Below, one piece after another: positions 8,468 to 17,301 of a DNA stretch of 64,000 nucleotides (positions are counted from its first letter, which is position 1; every line of letters begins with the position of its first letter). The DNA is from Brevundimonas bullata. Its GTDB lineage: Bacteria; Pseudomonadota; Alphaproteobacteria; Caulobacterales; Caulobacteraceae. The notes beneath the pieces were generated by a model that saw only the letters and a list, made by a program, of their open reading frames with translations, made no database searches and had not been told where the DNA came from. Location of the stretch: assembly GCF_014207965.1 (NCBI RefSeq), contig NZ_JACHLM010000001.1, forward strand, positions 434,001 through 498,000, in the 5' to 3' direction. A program made the translations under genes and the position numbers.

Positions 8468-9748
8468 GTGCATTATTTCGACCTGAAGGACGGCGTTCTG
8501 CACGCCGAGGGCGTCTCTCTGGAGATGCTGGCGGCTGAGGTCGGCACCCCGACCTATGTCTATTCCTCGGCCACCCTGCGCCGTCACTACGGCCTGCTGC
8601 GCGACGCCTGCGACGCCCACAAGGACGCGCTGGGCGACGCCCTGATCGCCTTTGCGGTCAAGGCCAACTCCAACCTGTCGGTGCTGGCGACCCTGGCGAA
8701 ACTGGGCTGCGGCGCAGACACGGTGTCCGAGGGCGAGATCCGTCGCGCCCTGGCGGCGGGCGTGCCGGGCGAGCGCATCATCTTCTCGGGCGTGGGCAAG
8801 ACCGACGCCGAACTGGCCTTCGCCATCGACGTCGGCGTGCGCCAGATCAACGTCGAATCCTCGGCCGAACTTGAACGGCTGATCCTGGTGGCGGCCGAGA
8901 AGTCCGCCTCCCCCGCCATCGCCATCCGCGTTAATCCCAAGATCGGCGCCGGCGGCCACGCCAAGATCACCACCGGCGGCGCCGGCGACAAGTTCGGCGT
9001 GCCGGTCGAGGAGGCGCTCAGCCTCTACGCCCGCGCCTCCGCCTCGCCGCACGTCACCCCCGTGGGCCTGGCCTGCCACATCGGCAGCCAGATCACCGAC
9101 CTGACCCCGCTGGAAAACGCCTTCCGCGTGCTGCGCGACATGACCGAGACCCTGCGCGCCGATGGCTACAGCGTCACCCGCCTCGACCTCGGCGGCGGTC
9201 TGGGCGTGCCCTACTACGGCGACGCCGAAACCGCCTCGCCCGCCGACTATGCGGCCATGGCGGCGCGGGTGCTGGACGGCCTGGACGTCGAGGCGGCCTT
9301 CGAACCGGGCCGGCTGATGGCCGCCAATGCAGGCGTGCTGCTGAGCCGGGTCATTCAGGTCAATGAGCGCACTGACGGGCGGCGCTTCCTGGTGCTGGAC
9401 GCGGCCATGAACGACTTGATGCGCCCAGCCCTCTACGACGCCTTCCACGACCTGAAGGCCGTGCGTCCGCGCGACGGCGACGCCATCCCCTACGACGTGG
9501 TCGGCCCGGTGTGCGAGACCGGCGACACCTTCGCCCGCGACCGCGACCTGCCGCCGTTCGAGGCGGGCGATCTGGTCGTCTTCATGAGCGCCGGGGCCTA
9601 CGGGGCCGTCATGAGCGGCGAATACAACACCCGCCCCCTGGCCGCCGAGGTTCTGGTCGACGGCGCGCGCTGCGCCGTCATCCGCCCGCGCCCGACCTAT
9701 GAGCAGATGTTCGCCCGCGAGCCGATGGCGGAGTGGTTGAAGGGGTAG
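8468..9748 (+). CDS. lysA: Diaminopimelate decarboxylase
   Basis: A 426-residue PLP enzyme of the fold-III decarboxylase family, making L-lysine from meso-diaminopimelate. The PLP lysine is in AFAVKANSNLSVL (K65). Further marks are GCGADTVSEGEI, CHIGSQI, LDLGGGLGVPY, EPGRLMAANAG and the late GPVCETGD active-site Cys region followed by SAGAYGAVM. Translation starts at GTG 8468, after the lipoprotein gene. With argH upstream, this links the ends of the arginine and lysine pathways in one transcript. Confidence 0.96.
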   Translation: MHYFDLKDGVLHAEGVSLEMLAAEVGTPTYVYSSATLRRHYGLLRDACDAHKDALGDALIAFAVKANSNLSVLATLAKLGCGADTVSEGEIRRALAAGVPGERIIFSGVGKTDAELAFAIDVGVRQINVESSAELERLILVAAEKSASPAIAIRVNPKIGAGGHAKITTGGAGDKFGVPVEEALSLYARASASPHVTPVGLACHIGSQITDLTPLENAFRVLRDMTETLRADGYSVTRLDLGGGLGVPYYGDAETASPADYAAMAARVLDGLDVEAAFEPGRLMAANAGVLLSRVIQVNERTDGRRFLVLDAAMNDLMRPALYDAFHDLKAVRPRDGDAIPYDVVGPVCETGDTFARDRDLPPFEAGDLVVFMSAGAYGAVMSGEYNTRPLAAEVLVDGARCAVIRPRPTYEQMFAREPMAEWLKG

Positions 9749-9760
9749 CCCACCCTTGTT

Positions 9761-9935
9761 CCTTCTCCCGATGGGAGAAGGTGGCCCGAAGGGCCGGATG
9801 AGGGTCGTCCCTAACCGTCGGCGTGAGCCGTCACGCTCCGGCTGACGCCGACGGAAGCAGCAGCCCCTCACCCTTTCGCGCAAGAACGCTCGCTAACGCT
9901 CTCGTGCGCTCAAGCCCTCTCCCGCGGGGAGAGGG
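9761..9935. repeat. CCTTCTCCC-type repeat pair behind lysA
   Basis: The left arm is CCTTCTCCC-GAT-GGGAGAAGG (9761-9781), itself a perfect palindrome, followed by CCGGATGAGGG. The right arm is CCCTCTCCC-GCG-GGGAGAGGG (9915-9935). Between them lies a separate large hairpin at 9815-9854. The region is non-coding and separates convergent genes. Confidence 0.7.
9815..9854. terminator. Large hairpin between lysA and the phosphoribosyltransferase gene
   Basis: CCGTCGGCGT (9815-9824) pairs perfectly with ACGCCGACGG (9845-9854). The inner AGCCG/CGGCT extends the stem to about 16 pairs with one G-G mismatch and an 8-base loop. There is no T-run, so it may be a transcript-end stabiliser or a rho-independent-like stop for either convergent unit. 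Confidence 0.5.
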
Positions 9936-9940
9936 GACGA

Positions 9941-10480
9941 TCAATCCAGCGCGCAGATGTCGGGCAGGCCGCGCAGGCCGCCCCTGTGGTCCAGGCCGTA
10001 GCCGACGAGGAAGCGGTTGGGGGCCTCCCAGCCGACGAAGTCCGGCTCGGGCGCGCGCGCCTCGGGCCAGGGCTTGCGGGCGAAGACGCAGGTCAGGACT
10101 TCGGACGCGCCGGCTTCTCGAGTGATGCGCACCGCCTCGGCCAGCGACAGGCCGGTGTCGAAGACGTCGTCGAGGATCAGCACCCGCTTGCCGGCGATCG
10201 GGCGCTGATAGGGGGCATAGACGTCGATCTTGCCGCGGCTGGTCTTTTCATCGCCGTAGGAGGCCAGCCACAGGGCGTCGAAGCGGACGTTGCGTCCCTC
10301 GCGCGACAGGGCGCGGGTCAGGTCGGCGGCGAACCACAGCCCGCCAGTCAGCAGGACGGCGGCCACCGTCTCGTCGTCGATGACGGGAGCGATGCGCCGC
10401 GCGAGATCGGCGACAATCGCCTCGATCTCGGATTGCGGCAGGAGAACCGTGGGGGCGGGCGCTGGGTCTTGATCAGCCAT
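9941..10480 (-). CDS. Hypoxanthine/xanthine-type phosphoribosyltransferase
   Basis: A 179-residue type I phosphoribosyltransferase, which salvages a purine base with PRPP to a nucleotide. The PRPP loop VLILDDVFDTGLSL is at about residues 125-138. The upstream LLTGGLWFAADLTRAL and the C-terminal FLVGYGLDHRGGLRGLPDI match the hypoxanthine-guanine branch, where the last segment contacts the base. Its ATG overlaps the stop of the upstream zinc-ribbon gene by eight bases, so translation is coupled. Hypoxanthine versus xanthine/guanine preference cannot be read from sequence. Confidence 0.88.
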   Translation of the reverse strand: MADQDPAPAPTVLLPQSEIEAIVADLARRIAPVIDDETVAAVLLTGGLWFAADLTRALSREGRNVRFDALWLASYGDEKTSRGKIDVYAPYQRPIAGKRVLILDDVFDTGLSLAEAVRITREAGASEVLTCVFARKPWPEARAPEPDFVGWEAPNRFLVGYGLDHRGGLRGLPDICALD

Positions 10481-11354
10481 GCCCGGCGGATACCCCCTGG
10501 GCGGGGCTTTTGTCGATAGGCTGCGCGTCGCGCGGCGTCATATCGACGGCGGTGTCGCGGCGCAGCCCCTCTTCGGCGGCCGGCGGCGGACGCCGGGTCG
10601 CGGGTCTTGCAGCACGGCTCTGGGCCGACGCCGTGCGGGGCTCGCCTTTCGGGGTCATCACGAAGTCGACGCCGACACCAGAGGCCTTGCGGTCGGGATC
10701 GGGGATGACGACGGCGAAGCCCTGAACCTTGCCCGGCAGGACGGGCGCCGTCTCCAGGCGGATGATGCGGTGCGCCACCTCGACGCCCTTGGCGTCCAGC
10801 AGGGCTATGCGCACCGGCGGGGCCACGACCTCGTTGTCGCGAATATTGCGCAGGGCGCCCGAGACCACGACCTTGCCCGGATCATAGGGCGTCGTCTTGG
10901 CGCCGACGGCCTCGAACTCCAGCCCGGCCAGGTTCACCGGGGCGCCGACCAGCTTGTAGACAGCGGCGGCCTGGGGCCAGGCCTGGACGATGGGCAGGCG
11001 GAAGGCGTAGGCGGCGCCGATCAGGGCCAGGAAGACCACGGCCAGACCGGCCCAGACGGCGCCTTGCGTGGCGGCGCGGCGCATCTTGCGCTGCTGCTCG
11101 GCCTTGGCGCGGAAGGCACGCGGCAGTTCCGGGGCTGGGGTCTCGGCCAGGCTTTCGGGGGTCTCGTCGCGCTTGCCGAAGCCGGTCTCGACCGCGACGT
11201 CCTCGGTGGCGGCGGACAGCTCCAGAGGCTCGTCCTCCAGGGTCGCGCGCCAGTCGTGGCCGCAGGATTTGCAGCGCACACGACGACCGTTCGGACCGAT
11301 CGCCTCATCGGGCACAAAATAGCTGGTGGCGCAGGCGGGGCAGGTCAGTATCAT
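10473..11354 (-). CDS. MJ0042-type zinc-ribbon membrane protein (DUF3426-like)
   Basis: A 293-residue protein starting with a zinc ribbon, CPACATSYFVPDEAIGPNGR then RCKSCGHDW (two CxxC pairs, residues 4-43). An acidic linker, one transmembrane helix (about AVWAGLAVVFLALIGAAYAF, near residue 110) and an extracytoplasmic domain with a beta-rich DUF3426-like segment (VVSGALRNIRDNEVVAPPVRIALLDAKG) follow. Such proteins are common next to ftsE in alphaproteobacteria, but the function is unknown. The ATG at 11354 directly precedes the ribbon, and upstream sequence overlaps the ftsE start region on the other strand. Confidence 0.82.
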   Translation of the reverse strand: MILTCPACATSYFVPDEAIGPNGRRVRCKSCGHDWRATLEDEPLELSAATEDVAVETGFGKRDETPESLAETPAPELPRAFRAKAEQQRKMRRAATQGAVWAGLAVVFLALIGAAYAFRLPIVQAWPQAAAVYKLVGAPVNLAGLEFEAVGAKTTPYDPGKVVVSGALRNIRDNEVVAPPVRIALLDAKGVEVAHRIIRLETAPVLPGKVQGFAVVIPDPDRKASGVGVDFVMTPKGEPRTASAQSRAARPATRRPPPAAEEGLRRDTAVDMTPRDAQPIDKSPAQGVSAGHG

Positions 11355-11428
11355 GTCAGCTGACTGCGAGGCTCGACGCCCCCTCCTGTCGAGGCGCCCG
11401 CAACGCCCCGGTCCAAATACGAAATCTG

Positions 11429-12154
11429 ATGCCAAACTCGACCCGACGCGCCGCCGACCCTGATTCCGCGCCCGACACCGTCCGCCTGCGGGGCGTGGGT
11501 TTCGGCTATGCGGACAGGCCCGACGTCCTGCGCGACGTTAACCTTAGTCTGACGCAGGGCTCTTTCCACTTCCTTACCGGACCCTCCGGCGCGGGCAAGT
11601 CTTCGCTTTTGCGGCTGCTGACCCTGGCCGAGCGGCCGCAGACGGGGCGAATCAGTCTGTTCGGCCGCAACGTCACCGACCTGCCGCGCGGCGGCGTGCC
11701 CGCTTTCCGGCGACAGATGGGGGTGGTGTTTCAGGATTTTCGCCTGCTGGACCATCTGACCGCCTTTGAAAACGCCGCCCTGCCCCTGACCCTGGCGGGC
11801 GGCAAGACCGCCGACCACGCCGCCGACGTGGCCGAGATGCTGCGCTGGGTCGGTCTGGGTCAGAGGATGGACGCCCTGCCCCCGGCCCTGTCGGGCGGCG
11901 AGAAGCAGAGGCTGGCCATCGCCCGCGCCGTCATCACCCGCCCCCGCCTGATCCTGGCCGACGAGCCGACCGGCAGCGTCGACCGCGCCATGGGCGACAA
12001 GCTGATGCGGCTGTTCCAGTCCCTGAACAAGCTCGGGGCCACCGTCCTGATCGCCAGCCACGACGAGGCCATGGCCGAACGCGTCGGGGCCAGCGTCCTG
12101 CGGTTGGAAAACGGCCATCTGAGCCAGATGACGCCTGCGGGAGAGGCCGCATGA
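11429..12154 (+). CDS. ftsE: Cell division ATP-binding protein FtsE
   Basis: A 241-residue ABC ATPase. With FtsX it forms the divisome complex that couples ATP hydrolysis to periplasmic peptidoglycan hydrolase activation. Walker A GPSGAGKSS is at about residues 51-59, the Q-loop is VFQDFRLLDHLTAFEN, the signature is LSGGEKQRLAIARA, and Walker B is LILADEPTGSVD. The FRLLDHLTAFENAALPL stretch is typical of FtsE. It ends with ATGA, overlapping the ftsX start by four bases. Confidence 0.93.
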   Translation: MPNSTRRAADPDSAPDTVRLRGVGFGYADRPDVLRDVNLSLTQGSFHFLTGPSGAGKSSLLRLLTLAERPQTGRISLFGRNVTDLPRGGVPAFRRQMGVVFQDFRLLDHLTAFENAALPLTLAGGKTADHAADVAEMLRWVGLGQRMDALPPALSGGEKQRLAIARAVITRPRLILADEPTGSVDRAMGDKLMRLFQSLNKLGATVLIASHDEAMAERVGASVLRLENGHLSQMTPAGEAA

Positions 12155-13032
12155 TCCGCGCCCTGTTGCGACGCGGCCCGGCCCTGCTGTCACGCGAAGC
12201 GGGCGGCGAGCGTTGGCTGATCGTGGTCATCGCCGTGCTCTGCTTCCTCGCCTCCATCACCGCCGTCGGGACTCTGGCCGCCGACCGGGCCGCCCACGGC
12301 TGGGCGCGCCAGCTGCGGGCCGAGGCCACGGTTCAGGTCCGCCCGCGCGTGGACGAGACCGGCCCCACCGCCGCCGCCCGCGCCGCCGAGACTCTGGCGG
12401 GCGTCAAGGGCGTGGCCGAGGCCGAGGCCATGGACCGCAAGGCCGCCGAGGCCCTGCTGCGGCCCTGGGTCGGCGAAGCGGCCCTGCCCGACCTGCCCCT
12501 GCCCTATCTGGTCACCGTCCGCCTGGACCCGAAGAACCCGGCCAGCGCCCCGACCCTGAGCCGCGCCCTGGCCGAGGCCGGGCTGGACGCCAGCGTCGAT
12601 GACCACAGCCTGTGGCGCGGCGAGGTCGAGCGGTCGGCGGGGGTCATCACGGCTCTGGCCGGCGCCGCCTTCCTGCTGATCGCGGCGGCCACGGCGGCGG
12701 CCATCGCCTACGCCACCCGCGCGGGCATGGCCGCGCAGGCGTCTGTGATCGAGACCCTGAGCCTGAACGGGGCGTCCGACGGCTACATCGCGGGCCTGTT
12801 CCAGCGCCGTTTCGGCGGACTGGCGGCCACGGCGGGGGCCATGGGTGCGGGCGTCGCCGCTCTCCTGCTGGCCATGCTGCGGCTGGTCGGGGGAGAGGGC
12901 GGGCTGACCCCCGCCTTGCCGCTCGCCTTCTCCGACCTGTTGATCCTGATCGCCTGTCCCTTGCTGGCCTTTGGCGTCGCTCTGGCCGCCGCCCGCTTCA
13001 CGGCGCTGGCGAAGCTGGGCGCACCTAGCTAG
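12151..13032 (+). CDS. ftsX: Cell division protein FtsX
   Basis: A 293-residue permease-like partner of FtsE. It has an N-terminal membrane segment (WLIVVIAVLCFLASITAVGTLA), a periplasmic domain of about 130 residues containing the ECD fold, and three C-terminal helices, as expected for the four-helix FtsX family. The start overlaps ftsE. Divergence is high outside the membrane parts, which is usual for alphaproteobacterial FtsX. Identification rests on topology and the ftsE partner. Confidence 0.9.
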   Translation: MIRALLRRGPALLSREAGGERWLIVVIAVLCFLASITAVGTLAADRAAHGWARQLRAEATVQVRPRVDETGPTAAARAAETLAGVKGVAEAEAMDRKAAEALLRPWVGEAALPDLPLPYLVTVRLDPKNPASAPTLSRALAEAGLDASVDDHSLWRGEVERSAGVITALAGAAFLLIAAATAAAIAYATRAGMAAQASVIETLSLNGASDGYIAGLFQRRFGGLAATAGAMGAGVAALLLAMLRLVGGEGGLTPALPLAFSDLLILIACPLLAFGVALAAARFTALAKLGAPS

Positions 13033-13038
13033 TTAAGC

Positions 13039-13671
13039 ATGATGAAGTTCTTGACGCTGATCGCCGTGGTGGCGCTGATGTGGCTGGTGGGGTTGTTCGC
13101 CTTCGCCGAGCGCGTGCGCGGCCTGACGCCGGCGGCCGAGCCCGCGCGCGCCGACGCCATCGTCGCCCTGACAGGCCCCTCGGCCGAACGCGTCAACGCG
13201 GCCATCCGCCTGCTGGAACTGGACAAGGGCCGCCGGGTGCTGATCTCCGGCGTCAATCGCGACGTGCGCCGCCAGGAACTGCGCGCCCTGACGCCCGGCT
13301 CGACCAAGCTGTTCAACTGCTGCGTCGACCTGGGCTTCGAGGCCGAGAACACGGTCGGCAACGCCCAGGAGATCGCCGCCTGGGCGCGGTCCAAGGGTTA
13401 TGACAGCCTGATCGTCGTCACCTCCGACTACCACATGCCGCGCAGCCTGCTGGAGATCCGCGGCGCCGCGCCCGGGGTCAAGCTGACGCCCTACGCCGTC
13501 TCGACCCCGTCGCTGGACAACTCGCGCTGGTGGCGAGCCGCCGTCACCGCCCGGCGGATGACGCTGGAATACATGAAATACCTGGCCGTGCTGGGCCGCG
13601 AGGGGATGCATCGGCTGAAGGGCCATCACCCGGAACGATCGGCGCCGCAGACCCAGCCCGAGGCCGCCTGA
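13039..13671 (+). CDS. YdcF/ElyC-like DUF218 membrane protein
   Basis: A 210-residue protein with an N-terminal membrane helix (LTLIAVVALMWLVGLFAF) and a DUF218 domain. The domain marks are ADAIVALTGPSAERVNAAI, RRVLISGV, ENTVGNAQEIAAWA and VVTSDYHMPRSLLE, where the family's TSxYHxxR motif is recognisable. DUF218 proteins such as ElyC affect envelope and undecaprenyl-lipid metabolism. It lies six bases after ftsX and five before plsC, so it belongs to the ftsEX operon and probably acts in envelope assembly. Confidence 0.85.
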   Translation: MMKFLTLIAVVALMWLVGLFAFAERVRGLTPAAEPARADAIVALTGPSAERVNAAIRLLELDKGRRVLISGVNRDVRRQELRALTPGSTKLFNCCVDLGFEAENTVGNAQEIAAWARSKGYDSLIVVTSDYHMPRSLLEIRGAAPGVKLTPYAVSTPSLDNSRWWRAAVTARRMTLEYMKYLAVLGREGMHRLKGHHPERSAPQTQPEAA

Positions 13672-13675
13672 CCCC

Positions 13676-14389
13676 ATGACCACCATCCGTTCCCTGATCT
13701 TTGTCGCCTGGCTCTACCTGTCGATGGTGATCTTCGCCGTAGGCCTGTCGCCCGCGCTGCTGATGCCGCACGGCGCCGCCGTCTGGGTCATCAAGTCCTG
13801 GTCGAAATTCGTCCTGTTCGGCCTGCGCTGGATCGCCGGGGTCAAGGTCGAGGTGCGCGGGCTTGAGCACCGCCCCACCGGCCCGGCCCTGCTGGCTTGC
13901 AAGCATCAGGGCATGCTGGACGTCATCGCCCCCTTCTCCTTCCTCGACGACACCTGCTTCATCATGAAGAAGGAGCTGATGGTCCTGCCCTTCTTCGGCT
14001 GGTTCGCCTGGAAGACGAAGATGATCGCCGTCGACCGCTCGGCCCATTCCAAGGCGCTGAAGGACATGGTGCGTCAGGCCCGCGTGCGTCACGCCGAGGG
14101 CCGCCAGATCCTGATCTTCCCCGAGGGCACGCGCGGCGAGGTCGGTGCCGCCCCCGACTACAAGCCCGGCATCGCCGCCCTGTACCGCGACCTGAACAGC
14201 CCCTGCTGGCCTATCGCCACCAACTCGGGCGTCCACTGGCCCGCCCATGGTTTCCGCCGCTATCCCGGCACCATCGTCTTCGAATTCCTGCCGCCTATTC
14301 CAGCAGGCTTGAAGCGCGCCGAGTTCATGGCCGAGCTGGAGAACCGCATCGAAACGGCCTCCACCGCCCTGCTGACACCGAACCCCTGA
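13676..14389 (+). CDS. plsC: 1-acyl-sn-glycerol-3-phosphate acyltransferase
   Basis: A 237-residue PlsC-family enzyme, adding the second acyl chain to lysophosphatidic acid at the inner membrane. The catalytic HX4D box is KHQGMLD (H77, D82). The substrate-binding FPEGTRGE is near residues 143-150. Two N-terminal hydrophobic segments anchor it. It is the last gene of the ftsE-ftsX-DUF218-plsC run, and a palindrome beginning at its stop codon closes the unit. Confidence 0.92.
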   Translation: MTTIRSLIFVAWLYLSMVIFAVGLSPALLMPHGAAVWVIKSWSKFVLFGLRWIAGVKVEVRGLEHRPTGPALLACKHQGMLDVIAPFSFLDDTCFIMKKELMVLPFFGWFAWKTKMIAVDRSAHSKALKDMVRQARVRHAEGRQILIFPEGTRGEVGAAPDYKPGIAALYRDLNSPCWPIATNSGVHWPAHGFRRYPGTIVFEFLPPIPAGLKRAEFMAELENRIETASTALLTPNP

Positions 14390-14416
14390 CGCCGAGACGC
14401 GGCGGCCCGGCGTCAG
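14386..14416. terminator. Hairpin between convergent plsC and hisC
   Basis: CTGACGCCG (14386-14394), containing the plsC stop codon, pairs with CGGCGTCAG (14408-14416) around a 13-base loop. It lies in the 39-base gap between the two convergent genes and could serve both. No T-run is seen. Confidence 0.5.
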
Positions 14417-14428
14417 GTCGCCGCCGGA

Positions 14429-15532
14429 TCAGCTGGCGGCGAACTCGCTGAGGGCGTCGATCACGGCGCGGTTCTGATCTTCCGTGCCGATGGTGACGCG
14501 CAGGCAGTCGGGCAGGCCGTAGCCGCCAACCGGGCGCACAATGATGCCCTTGGCGTTCAGGTAGTCATTGGCGGCGGCGGCGTTGCGCTTGCCCTCAGCA
14601 AAGCGGATCAGGATGAAGTTGCCCGCCGAGGGGAAGACCTCGAAGCCGAAGCCGCGGATGGCCTGGGTCATGCGCGGACGCCAGTCCAGCACCAGATCGC
14701 GCGAGGCCTTCTGGTGCGCCTCGTCCGACAGGGCGGCGGTGGCGGCGTCGAGGCCCGGCACCGAGACGTTGAACGGCAGGCGGATGCGGTCCACCGCCTG
14801 CTCGATGGCCAGGGGGGCGTAGCCGAAGCCGATGCGCAAGCCGCCCAGGCCGTGGATCTTGGAGAAGGTGCGGGTGACGACGATGTTGGACGCCTCACGG
14901 GCCAGACCGAAGCTGGTCTCCCAGTCCGGCTCGACCACGAACTCGGCATAGGCCTCGTCCACCACCAGGATGACGTGGGCCGGCAAGGCGGCGTGCAGGC
15001 GGCGGATCTCCTCGCCCGAGTTCCAGCTGCCGGTCGGGTTGGACGGGTTGGAGACGTAAACGATCTTCGTCCGCTCATCGACCTGATCGAGGATGGCCTC
15101 GACTTCGAGCTTCATGTTCGGCTCGGCCGCCAGCTTGACCTCGGCGCCGCAGGCCTTGGCCGAGATGCGGTAGGCGAGGAAGCCATACTGGCCGGCGACG
15201 ATGTTGTCGCCCGCGCTCAGATAGGCCTGGTTCAGCAGGGCGAAGACCTCGTCCGAGCCGTTGCCGAAGATTAGGCGCTCGGGCTCCAGTCCGTGGTGGG
15301 CGGCCACGGCCTCGCGCAGCTTGGTGGCCCGGCCGTCGGGATAGACGTGGATGTTCTTCAGGGCGGCGGCATAGGCCTCGCGCGCCTTTTCACCGGCGCC
15401 CAGGGCGTTCTCGTTCGAGGAGAGCTTCATCGGCTCGGCGAAGCCGGCGATGGCGCCCTTGCCGCCGACATAGGGGGCGATGTCGAGGATGCCGGGCTTG
15501 GGGGCGGGCGCAGCGTTCGGCGCGTCGGTCAT
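14429..15532 (-). CDS. hisC: Histidinol-phosphate / aromatic aminotransferase
   Basis: A 367-residue class II PLP aminotransferase of the HisC family. Visible are LSSNENALG (N-terminal substrate loop), FGNGSDEVF, SNPSNPTGSW, VVDEAYAEF and the Schiff-base lysine in TRTFSKIHGLGGLRIGF (about K225). The ATG at 15532 is chosen because GAGG lies nine bases upstream. The ATG at 15541 would abut that same Shine-Dalgarno. It follows a chorismate-mutase-like gene on the same strand, so the main job may be transamination of aromatic 2-oxoacids as well as, or instead of, histidinol phosphate. Confidence 0.9.
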   Translation of the reverse strand: MTDAPNAAPAPKPGILDIAPYVGGKGAIAGFAEPMKLSSNENALGAGEKAREAYAAALKNIHVYPDGRATKLREAVAAHHGLEPERLIFGNGSDEVFALLNQAYLSAGDNIVAGQYGFLAYRISAKACGAEVKLAAEPNMKLEVEAILDQVDERTKIVYVSNPSNPTGSWNSGEEIRRLHAALPAHVILVVDEAYAEFVVEPDWETSFGLAREASNIVVTRTFSKIHGLGGLRIGFGYAPLAIEQAVDRIRLPFNVSVPGLDAATAALSDEAHQKASRDLVLDWRPRMTQAIRGFGFEVFPSAGNFILIRFAEGKRNAAAANDYLNAKGIIVRPVGGYGLPDCLRVTIGTEDQNRAVIDALSEFAAS

Positions 15533-15556
15533 GGGCGTCATCCTCGAAGTAAATGG

Positions 15557-16237
15557 TCAGTAAACGGGGGCGGCGCCGATGACGCCGCTCATCTGGCCGG
15601 GGGCGTTGCTCAACCGCCCGTCCTCGGCCTGCACATAGCCTGTCAGAACGAACAGCTTCAAGCCGCCGCCCGCCGCCAGCGACGCGGCGATCAGGCCCGC
15701 CTCACCCAGGGCCGCCACGATGCGGGCGTCCGAAGCCGGGCTGTCGGTCACCCAGAAGGTGCGGTCGTCGCCGGTCGGGCCGGGGGCCTCGGTCGAGACC
15801 AGCAGGGCGCGGGGCGTCCCGGCGGCGTCGTCCGGCAGGGCGGCGATGACCTTGAGCATGGGCAGGGCCAAAAGTTTGCCCCACCAGGGCCGGGCGCCGA
15901 GATCGATCAAGGCGCGCCCGCCCTGGCGGGCCGTCAAAAGCGCCTGATCCGGCTCGGCGGCGGGACGACCAATCAGGCCCCAGCGGTCGGCGGCCAGGGC
16001 CTGAGACAAAGGCCCGCAGGTGGCCAGGGCCGGGCCGGTCGCGGCCTCGATGCGGCCCAGCACGGCGCGCAGGGCCGGACGCTCAGCCGACGGAATGTCG
16101 TGCAGGATCTCGCGCAGGGCGATGGCGTCGGCGTCGGCGGAACCGCGCGCCCCGGCGGCGAGGCGCGCCCGCGCCGCCGCGATCAGGGCGCGGTCCAGCG
16201 CCAGACGCTCAAGGTCCTCGGGCGGTTCGACCAGCAT
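15557..16237 (-). CDS. Chorismate-mutase-like protein
   Basis: A 226-residue protein without an unmistakable motif. The N-terminal 90 residues (LERLALDRALIAAARARLAA, then ALREILHDIPSAERPALRAVLGRI) have the helical pattern of a divergent AroQ-type chorismate mutase. The rest (VIAALPDDAAGTPRALLVST, then KLFVLTGYVQAEDGRL) looks like an ACT/prephenate-dehydratase-related regulatory part. Its start overlaps the DUF2125 gene by one base (TGATG), and hisC follows closely. The call leans on this context and on similarly placed genes in related bacteria. Enzymatic activity is not evident. Confidence 0.55.
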   Translation of the reverse strand: MLVEPPEDLERLALDRALIAAARARLAAGARGSADADAIALREILHDIPSAERPALRAVLGRIEAATGPALATCGPLSQALAADRWGLIGRPAAEPDQALLTARQGGRALIDLGARPWWGKLLALPMLKVIAALPDDAAGTPRALLVSTEAPGPTGDDRTFWVTDSPASDARIVAALGEAGLIAASLAAGGGLKLFVLTGYVQAEDGRLSNAPGQMSGVIGAAPVY

Positions 16238-17301
16238 CAGAACAGCTGAGGCGCCGGGGCCAGCGCGAAGGGCCCCAAATAGGTGCGCCCGCCCTTGAAG
16301 TTCAGCACCAGATCGACCGCCTGGCCCTGCTCGCCCGTCCCGCCCTGCGGCGTGGCCGCAGCCGCGCGGGCGGCGGCGGCGCGGTCCATCGCACCGCCCT
16401 GCTGGGCCCCGGCCAGACCGACGATGGCGGCCAGCGGCTTCTCGGCGCGCAGGAAGACTTCACCCTCCAGACGCCCCTTGTCGTCGGCCGACAGGGCCGG
16501 GCTGGACAGGAAGGTGCGGCTTTCGCCCGCTTCCAACTGGCCCTTGACCGCGACGAAGCGGCCCCCGGCGGCGGTCCAGGCCGACAGCAAGCCTTGCGCG
16601 TCGGCGCCCTTCAGCGCGCCGGCCTTCTCGATCACGGCCTCGACCTGGGCGTTCAGCTTGCCTGACTGGGTCAGGCCCTCGACGGGACCATTCGGACGGC
16701 CCTCGCCGTCCACCAGACGGAACAGGACATCGACGTCCTCGGTCGGCGTGTTCGACCCGGCCACGTGCGGGCGCATGTAGAACTGGACCAGACCCGCCTT
16801 GGCCAGGGGGAAGGGCTCAGCGTTCGGCAGGGCGGTGAAGACCGGCTTGGCCAGTTCCACCACCACATTGGGCCAGCGCTGGGTCAGGCCGTGCAGGCTC
16901 ATGCGGATCATCTCGGCGCGCACCGCCACCTTGCCCTTGGCCCCGCGCGTCAGGACCATGCCGTCGGGTGCGGCGATGACCCATTTGGTCGGGTTGTAGG
17001 CGTTGGCCTCGGCCACGATCTCGGGCGCGGCGACGGCATGGCCCGAGGGGGCGACGACGTCGACGTGCGTCATCGCCACCCGCGCCCGCAGAGGCCAGCC
17101 GGTCGTGGAGAGGCCGGCGTGCTTCACGGTCCAGCCCGACTGCTCCAGCCGGGCGATGCGGCCCTCCAGCTTCTTCTCGATCTGCTGCGTCAGGACGAAC
17201 CACCAGCCGGTCCACAGGGCCAGGCCGACGAAGACGATGGCGAAGGGGATGATCAGCCCCTTGCGGCTGTGGCGGATCGGTTCAACGTGGGCGTCGGTCA
17301 T
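16237..17301 (-). CDS. DUF2125 envelope protein
   Basis: A 354-residue protein with an N-terminal membrane anchor (GLIIPFAIVFVGLALWTGWWFVL, from about residue 14) and a long beta-rich periplasmic part typical of DUF2125 in alphaproteobacteria. Recurrent features are WPLRARVAMTHVDV, GMVLTRGAKGKVAVRAEMI and a C-terminal VDLVLNFKGGRTYLGPF. The function is unknown. The AsmA-like look suggests an envelope or outer-membrane lipid role, which is inference. It is the first gene of a three-gene run with the chorismate-mutase-like gene and hisC. Confidence 0.78.
   Translation of the reverse strand: MTDAHVEPIRHSRKGLIIPFAIVFVGLALWTGWWFVLTQQIEKKLEGRIARLEQSGWTVKHAGLSTTGWPLRARVAMTHVDVVAPSGHAVAAPEIVAEANAYNPTKWVIAAPDGMVLTRGAKGKVAVRAEMIRMSLHGLTQRWPNVVVELAKPVFTALPNAEPFPLAKAGLVQFYMRPHVAGSNTPTEDVDVLFRLVDGEGRPNGPVEGLTQSGKLNAQVEAVIEKAGALKGADAQGLLSAWTAAGGRFVAVKGQLEAGESRTFLSSPALSADDKGRLEGEVFLRAEKPLAAIVGLAGAQQGGAMDRAAAARAAAATPQGGTGEQGQAVDLVLNFKGGRTYLGPFALAPAPQLF

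Noticed and set aside
7991..9883. Long open frame antisense to lysA and the argH end
   Set aside because: Antisense shadow typical of high-GC codon bias; argH and lysA have complete catalytic motifs in the other direction.
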